DNA from: Desulfosporosinus sp.
Lineage (GTDB): Bacteria > Bacillota > Desulfitobacteriia > Desulfitobacteriales > Desulfitobacteriaceae
Reading direction: 5' to 3'
Assembly (NCBI GenBank): GCA_031292055.1
Contig: JARLHV010000168.1
Location: 1 to 38,512 of the forward strand
Length of the DNA stretch: 38,512 bases
The position numbers and the translations under genes were made by a program. Each line of letters opens with the position of its first letter. The stretch's first letter is position 1. Shown piece by piece: positions 8,170 through 16,596 of this stretch. The notes beneath the pieces were generated by a model, which was given only the letters and a program-made list of their open reading frames with translations, was not told the origin of the DNA and made no database searches.

Positions 8170-9012
8170 ATGGTTGAAAAGAAAGCTTGGGCGGTTAATG
8201 GTTATTTGGGCTTGATTGTTATACTTGCGCTGGGAATTGCAGGAACCCATTTCGTACAGCAAGAGAATCTATTTGCGGGTGTTCCGCTTCTCGGAATTGC
8301 TGTCATATTGCTATCGGGAATCATAGTAGTACAACCCAACAAGTCCTATGCGTTAGTCTTTTTTGGGAGCTATTTTGGAACGATTCGCGAACCAGGCCTA
8401 TGGTTAACAGTCCCTTTTGCTGTTCGTAGAGGGGTCTCATTGCGTGTAAGCAACTTCAGTAGCAAAATTTTAAAAGTTAATGATCTGATGGGTAACCCAG
8501 TAGAAATTGCTGCCGTTCTAGTTGTACGTGTTGTAGATACAGCTAAAGCAATTTTCGACGTTGAAAGGTACGAAACTTTCATTGAAATTCAGTCGGAAAC
8601 GTCACTTCGACACATTGCTACTCGTTATGCCTATGACGATTTCGAAGGAAAAGGCCTTTCTCTAAGAGGTAATCCTGACGAAGTATCTGCCGAGCTAATG
8701 ACCGAACTCCAACAACGTCTTAATATTGCTGGTGTCGAAGTAAGCGAGGCTCGCCTCACTCATCTTGCTTATTCAACTGAGATTGCAGGAGCAATGCTTC
8801 AGAGGCAACAAGCCACAGCTATACTCTCTGCTCGTCAAATAATCGTGGAGGGTGCTGTAGGCATGGTGAGCCTAGCCATTGAAAGAATTGAACGAGAAGG
8901 TGTCGTTCAACTTGATGATGAGCGCAAAGCAGCCATGGTTAACAATTTATTAGTATCTATCGTGAGTGAGCGATCGGCTCAACCGGTAATAAATACTGGT
9001 ACTGTGTACTAG
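8170..9012 (+). CDS. SPFH/Band 7 (stomatin-like) membrane protein
   Basis: 280 residues from ATG, with AATAGGAGATG upstream. Two N-terminal membrane helices (about 12-30 and 37-54) are followed by an SPFH domain ([20 protein letters not shown] through about residue 190) and a short helical C-terminus ([20 protein letters not shown]) ending before any long coiled coil. SPFH proteins form oligomeric membrane scaffolds. In Firmicutes this subtype is commonly followed by a small Arc-like protein, as here 59 bases downstream, so the pair probably works together. The exact cellular role is unknown. Confidence 0.88.
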   Translation: MVEKKAWAVNGYLGLIVILALGIAGTHFVQQENLFAGVPLLGIAVILLSGIIVVQPNKSYALVFFGSYFGTIREPGLWLTVPFAVRRGVSLRVSNFSSKILKVNDLMGNPVEIAAVLVVRVVDTAKAIFDVERYETFIEIQSETSLRHIATRYAYDDFEGKGLSLRGNPDEVSAELMTELQQRLNIAGVEVSEARLTHLAYSTEIAGAMLQRQQATAILSARQIIVEGAVGMVSLAIERIEREGVVQLDDERKAAMVNNLLVSIVSERSAQPVINTGTVY

Positions 9013-9071
9013 AACTTAGCATATCTACTATTAATCTGGGTATAAGATATGGGATAACGGAAGTGTTAATT

Positions 9072-9251
9072 ATGGCAACAAAAAAGCAATTTCCACTACG
9101 GCTTGATCCAAAACTTTATGCGGCCCTTGAAAAATGGTCTGCTGATGAGTTCCGAAGCGTAAACGCGCATATTGAGTATCTGCTAAGGGAGGCAGTGCGG
9201 CGGGCAAGCCGACTAAAAGATACCAATGATTCTGAAGTAGGCGTTGAATGA
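9072..9251 (+). CDS. Arc/MetJ-type ribbon-helix-helix small protein
   Basis: 59 residues from the ATG at 9072; GGAAG sits 8 bases upstream and an in-frame GTG three codons earlier overlaps it. The sequence [20 protein letters not shown] is a classic ribbon-helix-helix start (beta-strand with alternating residues, then helix), followed by [20 protein letters not shown]. Such proteins bind DNA as dimers or act as adaptor partners. Third-person context: it lies between an SPFH gene and a tiny membrane protein, probably one transcript. It could autoregulate through the inverted repeat at 8076-8120 (inference). Confidence 0.8.
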   Translation: MATKKQFPLRLDPKLYAALEKWSADEFRSVNAHIEYLLREAVRRASRLKDTNDSEVGVE

Positions 9252-9315
9252 TAATTATTCAATCGTTATTTTAGAATCCAAAGTAACTAGGTATTTAAAA
9301 GAATGGAGAGGTGCT

Positions 9316-9507
9316 ATGAGTCTCTTTAAAGAACTTCTCATTAGAGTAATAATTATAGTTTCACTAACTAACATAATTGAATTTTATGTAATAAGTAGAA
9401 AGCATTTGGCAATAACACCGACACTTGTTATTGAAATCATAGTTGTTACGCTCGTACCATTGGTGATTAATATTTGGTATTGTCTTCATAAATTCAACTT
9501 GATTTAA
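9316..9507 (+). CDS. Small two-helix membrane protein
   Basis: 63 residues. The ATG at 9316 is chosen because GGAGAGGTG precedes it; an upstream TTG overlapping the Arc-like gene has no such site. Two hydrophobic segments: LLIRVIIIVSLTNIIEFYVI (about 7-26) and LVIEIIVVTLVPLVINIWY (about 36-54). Terminates 25 bases before a strong terminator that closes the SPFH operon. Unrecognised family; likely a membrane partner of the SPFH protein. Confidence 0.65.
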   Translation: MSLFKELLIRVIIIVSLTNIIEFYVISRKHLAITPTLVIEIIVVTLVPLVINIWYCLHKFNLI

Positions 9508-9532
9508 TAATTATATAAAGTACCACATTGTT

Positions 9533-9569
9533 AAACCCCTGTATCCCACATTCGGGAATATAGGGGTTT
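9533..9569 (+). terminator. Terminator of the SPFH operon
   Basis: Near-perfect 15-base stem AAACCCCTGTATCCC / GGGAATATAGGGGTTT with loop ACATTC. The 3' tail is GTGATTTGTGG, weak in T. Confidence 0.7.
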
Positions 9570-9632
9570 GTGATTTGTGGCAATTTTGTGACCTCTATAC
9601 TACAGGACTTATGCAGTTCCAGTAAATAAATG

Positions 9633-9666
9633 GAATAGCATAACAAGGGGTTTCTGCAGCGGAATC
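9633..9666. mobile_element. Inverted end fragment of the MITE-like element
   Basis: Matches, in reverse orientation, the first 34 bases of the 174-bp element, ending with the terminal repeat CAGCGGAATC. The rest is absent. Confidence 0.6.
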
Positions 9667-9699
9667 AAGTCTGAATTATCTAAATCTTCTTTGTTGTAT

Positions 9700-9786
9700 G
9701 CGATTCCCGAAAGACGAAAAAGAAGCTATTGAGATGGTCCGGTATGCGATCGACAACGGCGTGAATTATCTGGATACTGCCTCTAT
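9700..9786 (+). pseudogene. Aldo/keto reductase fragment
   Basis: About 28 codons: RFPKDEKEAIEMVRYAIDNG then VNYLDTAS, the second helix and catalytic-Asp strand (YxDTAxxY) of aldo/keto reductases with the spacing of ferredoxin-type members. No start or remainder is present. It abuts a SecF scrap at 9806. Confidence 0.6.
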
Positions 9787-9805
9787 CTTTTCATTTATAT
9801 TAGGG

Positions 9806-9869
9806 TCAAGCACGAATCACCTTACCGCCTTTACCTCGTGTATTCTTCATATGTTTCTTTGATTTCATC
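9806..9869 (-). pseudogene. SecF C-terminal fragment
   Basis: Minus-strand HMKNTRGKGGKVIRA, then stop, preceded out of frame by DEIK. It matches the last residues of the SecF relic at 19571 (EIKRHMKDTRGKFLL) and better keeps a plausible native SecF tail. Only about 20 codons remain. Confidence 0.45.
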
Positions 9870-9871
9870 GC

Positions 9872-10627
9872 TTAAATCTTGGTTGCTAAAATCTCATAAC
9901 GATAAGTAGTTATGTAATCATCTCCGTAAGGATATCTAATTTTACTCTCTGCAGACAGGCTGTTGAGTATTCGAAATATTTCTTCTCTGCTGTTTTGAGT
10001 GGTTCCCATCCTGTCGAACCATAGTGGCAATTCATATTGTTCTTTATGCAAAGATGTGTGATCTATTGTCAGCGGTAATTCTTTGAACAATTGATCCCAC
10101 AAGCGTGGCGAATAAGAACACTGATGAGAACTATCTCTAAGTAACTCAATTCGATTCATTTCTTTCTCTGGTTCCGCCCCATCAATCACTGAACAATCGA
10201 AAATATAAAATTTGCCCCCACGCTTTAATACCCTACACATTTCTCTAAGCGCTCTATTCACCTCGAAAAAATGATGAACTGCAAACCTTGAGGCAACGAT
10301 GTCAAATTGGCAGTCTGACATACTTAAGTTGTGTACGTCTTCTGCCCTAAATGTAATATTGCTGATGGCCTCTTGACTTGACGCAATTTTGGCCTCTGCC
10401 AACATTTCTGGGGTAATATCCAGTGCAACCACTTGCTTAACGTTTTTAGCTAACGCGATAGCGGTATGCCCTCCCCCTGTGGCGACGTCTAAAGCAATAT
10501 CGTCCGCAGCAGGCTTGAGGAGATTAATCATTCTTTCCAGATCTGCTGGATTACCGTGAGTTGAACTTAATCTATATTCCGAAGCTCTTTGCCCAAAGTT
10601 TTTCCGCACCTCATTCTGATTGCTCAT
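9872..10627 (-). CDS. Class I SAM-dependent methyltransferase
   Basis: 251 residues from ATG with TTGAGGAGG upstream. SAM-binding motif I is LDVATGGGHTAIALAK (about 47-62), the acidic end of beta-2 is VALDITPEML, and motif IV is FDIVASRFAVHHF (about 110-122), as in UbiE/COQ5 or Methyltransf_11 proteins. The C-terminal region is probably a substrate-binding cap. It follows the hydro-lyase operon on the same strand, 95 bases further on, with its own ribosome site. It may be co-transcribed, but no link in pathway is evident. Substrate unknown. Confidence 0.85.
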   Translation of the reverse strand: MSNQNEVRKNFGQRASEYRLSSTHGNPADLERMINLLKPAADDIALDVATGGGHTAIALAKNVKQVVALDITPEMLAEAKIASSQEAISNITFRAEDVHNLSMSDCQFDIVASRFAVHHFFEVNRALREMCRVLKRGGKFYIFDCSVIDGAEPEKEMNRIELLRDSSHQCSYSPRLWDQLFKELPLTIDHTSLHKEQYELPLWFDRMGTTQNSREEIFRILNSLSAESKIRYPYGDDYITTYRYEILATKI

Positions 10628-10722
10628 GCTATTTCCTCCTCAAATTAGGTATATAAACTTTTATGAACATTTTAGTTCACCGGAAGGCGGGTAAATTCTA
10701 TTTTCGCAAGAAATTCTTCTCT

Positions 10723-11979
10723 TTATGAAAAATAATTCCTAGGGTCAACGATCTTACCCTCCAAAGCAGAAGCAGTAACCGTTGCAGGAGAGGCGAGAAA
10801 AATTTCCGACTTGGGTCCACCCATTCTGCCTAAAAAATTGCGGTTATTTGCAGCAATAACCCGCTCGCCATCCGCTACTATTCCTCCGCTCCTTCCGCAG
10901 CATAAGCCGCAGGCAGGTGGGTTAACAATCGCCCCGGCTTCAACTAAAATGCTGATAATTCCTTTTCTTACAGCTTCAGCATAGATACTCCGACTGGCAG
11001 GGGTAACGATAAGTTTGGTATAGGGGGCAATCTTCCGTCCCTTTAATATTCTAGCTGCTATTTCCAAATCCTCTAACCTGCCATTTGTGCAAGACCCAAT
11101 AAAGCCTTGGTCTATTCTAGTTCCACGCATTTCTTCAGCACCCTTAATATTGTCTACGTTAGACGGACAGGCAACTAAAGGTCTCAATACAGTGGCATCA
11201 TAGGTATAGACTTTTTCATAACCGGCATCAGGATCACTTCTTAAATTCTGATAGTCACCACCGTCGATCCCACTAAATTCATAAGTCTTTTCATCGGGTT
11301 CAATAACCCCAAACTTTGCGCCGGCCTCTACCGCCATATTAGAAAGTGTCATTCTCGACGCTATACTAAAACCCTCAATCGTTGTACCGCCGAACTCCAT
11401 CGCTTTATAAGTCGCCCCATCAGCCCCGATATCGCCAATGATTCTAAGAATCAGATCTTTCGCAAAAACACCTTCTGGCAGATTGCCGTTTATGTTAAAC
11501 TTAAGAGTAGGGGGAACCTTGATCCATAGCTCTCCCGTACCAAAAATAGCGGCCATTTCGGTATAGCCTATCCCAGTTGCCAAAGCACCTACTGCTCCAT
11601 AAGTCGTCGTGTGAGAATCCGTCCCAAAAGCCACTTGGCCCGGAATCACATACTTCAATTCAGGCATCAATTGGTGGCAGACTCCATCAGAACGATGAAC
11701 AGCCTTAATACCCTGCTCTGTCGCAAAACCATCCGCTATTTTATGGTGACGGGAATCTTCGCTAAAACTTGTCGGGACCAGATGATCATAGACAAAAACG
11801 ATTTTGTCCGGAGCCCACACTTTTTGGAAGCCCATTTCCCTGAATTTCTCGATCACAAACGGGGCAAATAAGTCATGAACCATAACTTTGTCGGCCTTAA
11901 CCGTGAGGAGTTCTCCTGCTTGGAGAGAACTTTTTCCTGTATTCCTCATCAGTATTTTTTCAGTTAGTGTATAACCCAC
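10723..11979 (-). CDS. Aconitase-superfamily hydro-lyase, large subunit (second pair)
   Basis: 418 residues. The GTG at 11979 is chosen because AAAGGAAG lies 6 bases upstream and the product then aligns from its first residue with the 418-residue neighbour (GYTLTEKILMRNTGK against GMTIGEKILARASGK). An in-frame TTG eight codons earlier lacks a ribosome site. Family marks: DSHTTTYGAVGALATGIGYT, IGSCTNGRLEDL (first Fe-S cysteine), and PACGLCCGRSGG (the other two, with an extra adjacent Cys). This is the LeuC/HacA/DmdA type, which carries a [4Fe-4S] cluster and dehydrates or isomerises 2- or 3-hydroxy diacids. Pairs with the small subunit 29 bases upstream. Substrate not determined. Confidence 0.88.
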   Translation of the reverse strand: MGYTLTEKILMRNTGKSSLQAGELLTVKADKVMVHDLFAPFVIEKFREMGFQKVWAPDKIVFVYDHLVPTSFSEDSRHHKIADGFATEQGIKAVHRSDGVCHQLMPELKYVIPGQVAFGTDSHTTTYGAVGALATGIGYTEMAAIFGTGELWIKVPPTLKFNINGNLPEGVFAKDLILRIIGDIGADGATYKAMEFGGTTIEGFSIASRMTLSNMAVEAGAKFGVIEPDEKTYEFSGIDGGDYQNLRSDPDAGYEKVYTYDATVLRPLVACPSNVDNIKGAEEMRGTRIDQGFIGSCTNGRLEDLEIAARILKGRKIAPYTKLIVTPASRSIYAEAVRKGIISILVEAGAIVNPPACGLCCGRSGGIVADGERVIAANNRNFLGRMGGPKSEIFLASPATVTASALEGKIVDPRNYFS

Positions 11980-12008
11980 ACGATTACTTCCTTTCGCAGC
12001 CAACTTTA

Positions 12009-12500
12009 TTAGCTATTGCGTTTTCTCATCATAGGGACTAGCCCTCCGGCTGCTAACATCTGCCACAGATCATCGGGGATCGAGGCTACGCTGAAGGATC
12101 TTCCCCCCAGTAATATCCGACTGGTTTCGAGATTTACGGACAACTCATCACCTTCCTGACAAAGATCATCCAGTTCATTATTTTCAAGCAGCAACAGACC
12201 ATTGTTAAAAGCATTCCTGTAAAAAATCCTGGCATAGGACTTAGCGATAATACAACTCAACTTGAGCGCTGCCAGGATCTCCGCTGCCTGTTCCCGCGAT
12301 GAGCCGCAGCCGAAATTTTTTCCTGCTACAATGATATCCCCCGGCCTAATCAATTCCGCTAAATCCGGCCTTAAAGGATTAAATGCATATTTTTTCATTT
12401 CCTCTACACTCTCCAGCGCCAAAAACTGGGTCGGTATGATAATATCCGTATCAATATCGTCACCTAATTTCCATACCCGTCCTGCAAAAATCCTACTCAT
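12009..12500 (-). CDS. Aconitase-superfamily hydro-lyase, small subunit (second pair)
   Basis: 163 residues. Its ATG overlaps the stop of the upstream large subunit by four bases (ATGA), with GGAGGTTT as ribosome site. The swivelling-domain features are clear: GDDIDTDIIIPTQFLAL near residues 12-28 and FGCGSSREQAAEIL near 63-76. In family enzymes the loop after the II-P motif reads the substrate; here the isopropylmalate-type YLR is replaced by FLA, arguing against isopropylmalate. Partner of the large subunit at 10723-11979. Confidence 0.87.
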   Translation of the reverse strand: MSRIFAGRVWKLGDDIDTDIIIPTQFLALESVEEMKKYAFNPLRPDLAELIRPGDIIVAGKNFGCGSSREQAAEILAALKLSCIIAKSYARIFYRNAFNNGLLLLENNELDDLCQEGDELSVNLETSRILLGGRSFSVASIPDDLWQMLAAGGLVPMMRKRNS

Positions 12501-13753
12501 CGAACAAACCTCCGGGGATCGGTTATTTTACCTGTCAGAGCTGACGCAGCAACAGTCGCCGCAGAAGCAAGATAGACACTGGAATCGGCATGTCCCGCTC
12601 TCCCTTTGAAATTCCTGGTACCTGTCGAGATCAGCGTTTCTCCTTCACCAATTACGCCCTGGCACCCACCCCAACAAACACTGCAGTTTGGATTCAGAAC
12701 CATAGCTCCGCTGGCGACGAAAATATCGATTAGACCTTCATCTAATGCCTGCCTGAACACCTCTTTCGAAGCAGGGGAAATGAATAGTTTCACTAAGGGA
12801 TCAACGTTTTGGCCCTTTAGGATTTGGGCCGCAACTCGGAGTTCTTCTATCCTGCCGTTATTACAGGAGCCAATAAAGCCTTGATCAATCATTACTTCGC
12901 CTATTTTAGAGACGGGAACAACATTGTCCACAAAATGAGGTCGAGCAACCATGGGCTCCAGTTCATCAAGGATGTAGCGATAGATCTTCTCATAAACCGC
13001 ATCCTCATCACTTTTAAGCAGATCCATTGCCTGACGCCCTGCCGCTTGAACATAATTGACGACCTGCTCATCCGGCTCAATTAGACCACTCTTGGCCCCC
13101 GCTTCCACCGCCATATTGCAGAGGACTATTCTATCGTCCAGAGTAAACTTTTTGACAGCAGATCCGCCGAACTCCATAATCTTATAGTTTGCACCATTAG
13201 CTCCGATGTCCCCAATAATTTTCAAGATCAAGTCTCTGGCGTAAATACCGCTTCTTAAATCACCTTCCAGAACAAATTTTAACGATTCCGGGACCATCAA
13301 CCATAGTTCACCGGTACTCAGCACAGAGGTAAAGTCTGTACAACCGACACCCGTTCCCAACGCTCCCAGTCCGCCATAAGCGCAAGTATGAGAATCAGCA
13401 GCTACAATTAACTGCCCCGGTACGACAAAATCCTCGACCATAATTTGATGACAGATCCCAGCGCCTTCGTAAAAAGGCAGATGATGCTTCTGCGAAAATA
13501 ACCGCATTTTTTTATGGACTTCAGCCGTTTTAGCACTTTCCGCCGGCACATTGTGATCGATAATCAAGACCACCTTTTGCGGGTCGAAGACCTTTTCTGC
13601 CTTTAACTGTTGTTCGAAAATATCGATACTTAGATGCGTTGTCGCATCATTCGTCATGCACAAATCGACTTTAGCCGTAATTATTTCTCCGGGCTTAACA
13701 ATATCCTTTCCACTGGCTCTCGCGAGAATTTTTTCTCCTATCGTCATTCCCAT
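12497..13753 (-). CDS. Aconitase-superfamily hydro-lyase, large subunit (first pair)
   Basis: 418 residues from ATG, with AAGGAGG 8 bases upstream and a one-base TAATG overlap with the preceding small subunit. Family marks: DSHTCAYGGLGALGTGVGCT, then IGSCNNGRIEEL where the usual SCTNGR has Asn for Thr, and NPNCSVCWGGCQG carrying the C-x2-C pair plus a third nearby Cys. Length and order fit LeuC/HacA/DmdA proteins. The cofactor-site wording is unusual in the family, which suggests an altered substrate or cluster environment. Pairs with the small subunit at 13753-14253. Confidence 0.88.
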   Translation of the reverse strand: MGMTIGEKILARASGKDIVKPGEIITAKVDLCMTNDATTHLSIDIFEQQLKAEKVFDPQKVVLIIDHNVPAESAKTAEVHKKMRLFSQKHHLPFYEGAGICHQIMVEDFVVPGQLIVAADSHTCAYGGLGALGTGVGCTDFTSVLSTGELWLMVPESLKFVLEGDLRSGIYARDLILKIIGDIGANGANYKIMEFGGSAVKKFTLDDRIVLCNMAVEAGAKSGLIEPDEQVVNYVQAAGRQAMDLLKSDEDAVYEKIYRYILDELEPMVARPHFVDNVVPVSKIGEVMIDQGFIGSCNNGRIEELRVAAQILKGQNVDPLVKLFISPASKEVFRQALDEGLIDIFVASGAMVLNPNCSVCWGGCQGVIGEGETLISTGTRNFKGRAGHADSSVYLASAATVAASALTGKITDPRRFVR

Positions 13754-14253
13754 TATCTTGCCTCCTTCACCTTTGATTGATTTAATAAGCCGATCAATCC
13801 GTTGGCCTCCAAGATGTTCATCACATGTTCCGGCAATTTAGTCGCTGTGAACTGCTCCTTTGTTTTGAGATTCTTAACGCTCCCCTGCTTAACATCTATT
13901 TCTAAGACATCCTCGCTTTGGACACTGTCATAGATCTCTTGACACACAATAACCGGCAGTCCAATGTTGATCGCGTTTCTAAAAAAAATTCTCGCAAAGG
14001 ATTTAGCAACAACGGCGCTAATCCCCAGAGCCTTAAGTACGAGAGGCGCTTGTTCCCGCGAAGAACCTGACCCGAAATTCTCTCCTCCTACAATAATGTC
14101 ACCTGAACCTACTTTAGAGGCAAAACGTTTATCCAACGGTTCAAAAGTATACTGCTTCATTTCTTCAACTGTCGGAAGTAACAAATACTGTGAAGGAATT
14201 ACCTGATCAGTATCGATATTATCCCCAAACTTCCATACCTTTCCCTTAATCAT
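13753..14253 (-). CDS. Aconitase-superfamily hydro-lyase, small subunit (first pair)
   Basis: 166 residues. The ATG at 14253 lies 10 bases after AAGGAGG; an in-frame ATG nine bases earlier is too close to that site. GDNIDTDQVIPSQYLLL (about 10-26) and FGSGSSREQAPLVL are the family signatures, and VVAKSFARIFFRNAINIGLP the conserved core. The loop YLL replaces the isopropylmalate-type YLR. First gene of a four-gene operon in the order small-large-small-large, divergent from a LysR gene 300 bases away. Confidence 0.87.
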   Translation of the reverse strand: MIKGKVWKFGDNIDTDQVIPSQYLLLPTVEEMKQYTFEPLDKRFASKVGSGDIIVGGENFGSGSSREQAPLVLKALGISAVVAKSFARIFFRNAINIGLPVIVCQEIYDSVQSEDVLEIDVKQGSVKNLKTKEQFTATKLPEHVMNILEANGLIGLLNQSKVKEAR

Positions 14254-14404
14254 TCCTATCATTCCTCCTTTTCACCAATAGAGCTAAATCTGCATGTTCC
14301 TTTGATTGGATAATTTAACTTCAAGCACTGGAATGAATCTGAACAGAAATTTGCAACTTCTAATTAATCACTTGGGAAATTATTCTTTTACTTGGCCTAA
14401 CTTA

Positions 14405-14420
14405 ATAAGTAGTGATTTAT
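14405..14420. promoter_or_regulatory. Possible LysR-type binding site
   Basis: ATAAGTAGTGATTTAT, an imperfect dyad (ATAA-N8-TTAT) in the 303-base gap between the divergent operon and LysR gene. It fits the loose T-N11-A rule. A TATAAT hexamer on the plus strand at 14467-14472 may be the -10 box of the LysR gene, but I see no good -35. Confidence 0.35.
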
Positions 14421-14556
14421 AAGGTTCAACATTCTTATGTTTAGAACTATTGTTTTACGGTAAATGTATAATATCATTTAAGTATAGTATTATCTAATAG
14501 TTTTTTATCAATAAAGAGTATAGGTACTTGACTATATCTTCAAAGTGGAGGGCCGT

Positions 14557-15495
14557 ATGGAAACGAGAAATCTCTATTATGTTTTATGTGTCGCTGAGAA
14601 TAAGAGTATCTCCAAAGCTGCCGAAAAGCTGTTTATTTCACAGCCCACCCTCAGTCAACATCTGCAAAAATTAGAAAAAAAACTGGGTATTGCACTTTTT
14701 GATAGAACGATGACACCCTTGAAGCTTACTTATGCAGGCGAACACTTTGTCGAAATTGCCTCCAAAATATTAGAATTAGAAAAACAGTTAATTCAAGAGA
14801 TGGAATATATCAATGATTCCTGTAAAGGAAGGCTTACAATTGGTATTTCCGCTATTCACGGAACGTCTCTTCTCCCAATTATTCTGCCCAAGTATAAAGA
14901 ACTATTTCCGGGCATTGAAATAACGCTTGTTGAAGAAAATGCCCTTAAACTTCACGATTTAACAGAACAAGGCAAAATCGATGTTACAATTACTAATCTT
15001 CCCATCGAAAATGAACAGCTGACCTTTGAAGCGTTAACCTTAGATGAGATTATTATCGCAATCCCAGAAACTTTCCTTCCCACCAACTTTAATCAAGAAA
15101 AATATCAGGCATTTGATAAATTAGAACATCATAAAATCGAACTTTTACAGCTTAAAGACTGTCCTTTTCTCCTCTTAAAACAGGGGCATCGAGTCCGACA
15201 GATTTCCGATATCCTTTTTCAAGACGCAGGGATTAAACCTAAAATCATTATGGAAAGTATCAACATCGAAACCTTATATCGACTGACAATAACTAATATG
15301 GGAATTACTTTCCTGCCTAAAAGCCTTATTCTCCAATGGAATAAGGCTTTCGATAATTCTCAGCAATACTCACTCTATTTATTTTCATTGTCTAATTCTA
15401 TTGCCAATTATGGTATGGTTGCCATCTATAACAAATATAGGTCTTTGCCTATAGCCGCTAGAAAATTCATTGCCCTTATCAAAGAAATACGCTGA
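14557..15495 (+). CDS. LysR-family transcriptional regulator
   Basis: 312 residues from the ATG at 14557; GTGGAGGG precedes it by 5 bases, and the upstream in-frame GTG overlaps that site. N-terminal winged helix-turn-helix: YYVLCVAENKSISKAAEKLF and SQPTLSQHLQKLEKKLGI (about 5-45), linker helix to 85, then a periplasmic-binding-like effector domain beginning GRLTIGISAIHGTSLLP. It is divergent from the paired hydro-lyase operon, the classical layout for a LysR activator that senses the pathway substrate. Effector not predictable from sequence. Confidence 0.9.
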   Translation: METRNLYYVLCVAENKSISKAAEKLFISQPTLSQHLQKLEKKLGIALFDRTMTPLKLTYAGEHFVEIASKILELEKQLIQEMEYINDSCKGRLTIGISAIHGTSLLPIILPKYKELFPGIEITLVEENALKLHDLTEQGKIDVTITNLPIENEQLTFEALTLDEIIIAIPETFLPTNFNQEKYQAFDKLEHHKIELLQLKDCPFLLLKQGHRVRQISDILFQDAGIKPKIIMESINIETLYRLTITNMGITFLPKSLILQWNKAFDNSQQYSLYLFSLSNSIANYGMVAIYNKYRSLPIAARKFIALIKEIR

Positions 15496-15541
15496 TTAAA
15501 TGCAGCTCAAGGAAGTTGTCCTCCGGTTTTATCTAGACCAT

Positions 15542-15697
15542 GATTCTGCTGCAGAAACCCTTTGTTATGTTATTAATATCACGTTTTATTGTCATCCTGA
15601 GCGAAGCGAAGGATCTTTTGTCCCTGGATCCTTCGCTCTCGCTCAGGATGACACAAAAATAATTGCAGTGACTTGATATTTTATAACGTTTTTAGAC
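15542..15697. mobile_element. MITE-like element, copy 3 (right end missing)
   Basis: Starts GATTCTGCTG and follows copy 2 closely through the palindrome to TTTTTAGACT, then diverges; the last ~18 bases and terminal repeat are lost. Lies just after the LysR gene. Confidence 0.8.
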
Positions 15698-15709
15698 TAT
15701 CTGCCCTTT

Positions 15710-15800
15710 CTGTTACTTTATTCACAGAATATGGGGGCAGGCTTATACGTGTGACAAACCTCATTTAAATGGCTTGTCCCAGAATCGGAAGCGGAAACGT
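15710..15800 (-). pseudogene. Scrap related to the ORF at 32203-32547
   Basis: In two minus-strand frames it reads LPILGQAI and then LNEVCHTYKPAP, matching LLLTILGKDVLNEVCHFYN in the 114-residue frame at 32203-32547. A small piece of the same unknown repeated gene, now frameshifted. Confidence 0.3.
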
Positions 15801-15830
15801 TTTTATAGGTTAGACGCAATCTGCAATAAA

Positions 15831-15858
15831 AAATTGCCAGGCTACACGCTGACAATTT
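15831..15858 (-). terminator. Terminator of the HAD phosphatase gene
   Basis: Stem AAATTG-CAG / CTG-CAATTT with one bulge on each side. On the minus strand it runs into AATTTTTTATT. Confidence 0.65.
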
Positions 15859-15892
15859 AAAGCTATATTCTTTTTTCATTTTTCCAGTATGG

Positions 15893-16522
15893 TTATGCTA
15901 ATCCTAAAGTTAATAGTTCTTCAAAACTATCGATAACATAATCATATTTTTCTACATTACCAAAGCCGTATCTTGCATATACAAATGGAATTTCCACCAC
16001 ATTTGCTGACTCTGCATCTCCATTAGTATCTCCTACATAAATTGGTTTTTTTAGATTATTTCTTTCCATTATGATTTTATTGTTTTCTCCTTTTGATAGC
16101 CCTGTTACTCCCCAACATTCAAAATCATTGAAATATTTATCTAATTTATGTGCCTTGAAAAAGCATTGTATATAGCCATCCTGACAATTACTAACTATGA
16201 ACAATTTTTGTTTTTCAGATAACTTTTTAAGTGTTTCTTCTAATTTAGGGTATAATATTCCACCATGTTCCTCTAAATAAACTTGTTCCGTTGCACAGAA
16301 TTCTTTCAATAATTTCATTTGAAACTCGTCATCTAAATCCGGAAATAATCTTTTGCCTATTTCATTTATTGGAAGCCCCATGCATCCCTGCATATCTTCA
16401 GGTGTTACAACTTTTGTATCGGTTGGATAGTTTACCAAGATCGTTTTCCACGCCTTACAAATTCCTTCTAGTGAATTCCAAAGAGTGCCATCTAAATCGA
16501 AAATAATACTATCGATCTTCAT
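15893..16522 (-). CDS. HAD-family phosphatase (phosphoglycolate phosphatase-like)
   Basis: 209 residues from ATG with AAGGGGATGG upstream. Motif I is IIFDLDGTLWNSLEG (nucleophile and acid Asp), motif II is FIVSNCQDGY, the motif III lysine is probably in GLSKGENN, and motif IV is YVGDTNGDAESA. A four-helix cap lies between about residues 15 and 85, as in subclass IA enzymes such as Gph or PpaX. Hydrolyses a small phosphate ester; the exact substrate is not predictable. Appears monocistronic. Confidence 0.85.
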   Translation of the reverse strand: MKIDSIIFDLDGTLWNSLEGICKAWKTILVNYPTDTKVVTPEDMQGCMGLPINEIGKRLFPDLDDEFQMKLLKEFCATEQVYLEEHGGILYPKLEETLKKLSEKQKLFIVSNCQDGYIQCFFKAHKLDKYFNDFECWGVTGLSKGENNKIIMERNNLKKPIYVGDTNGDAESANVVEIPFVYARYGFGNVEKYDYVIDSFEELLTLGLA

Positions 16523-16596
16523 TTATTATTACCATCCCCTTAAATAATATCAGATAAATTCATATAATAATCGAACTTATTAGCATAATCAATAAT

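Noticed and set aside
9700..9870. Full aldo/keto reductase gene
   Set aside because: Only about 28 codons match; the following bases belong to a SecF scrap on the other strand.
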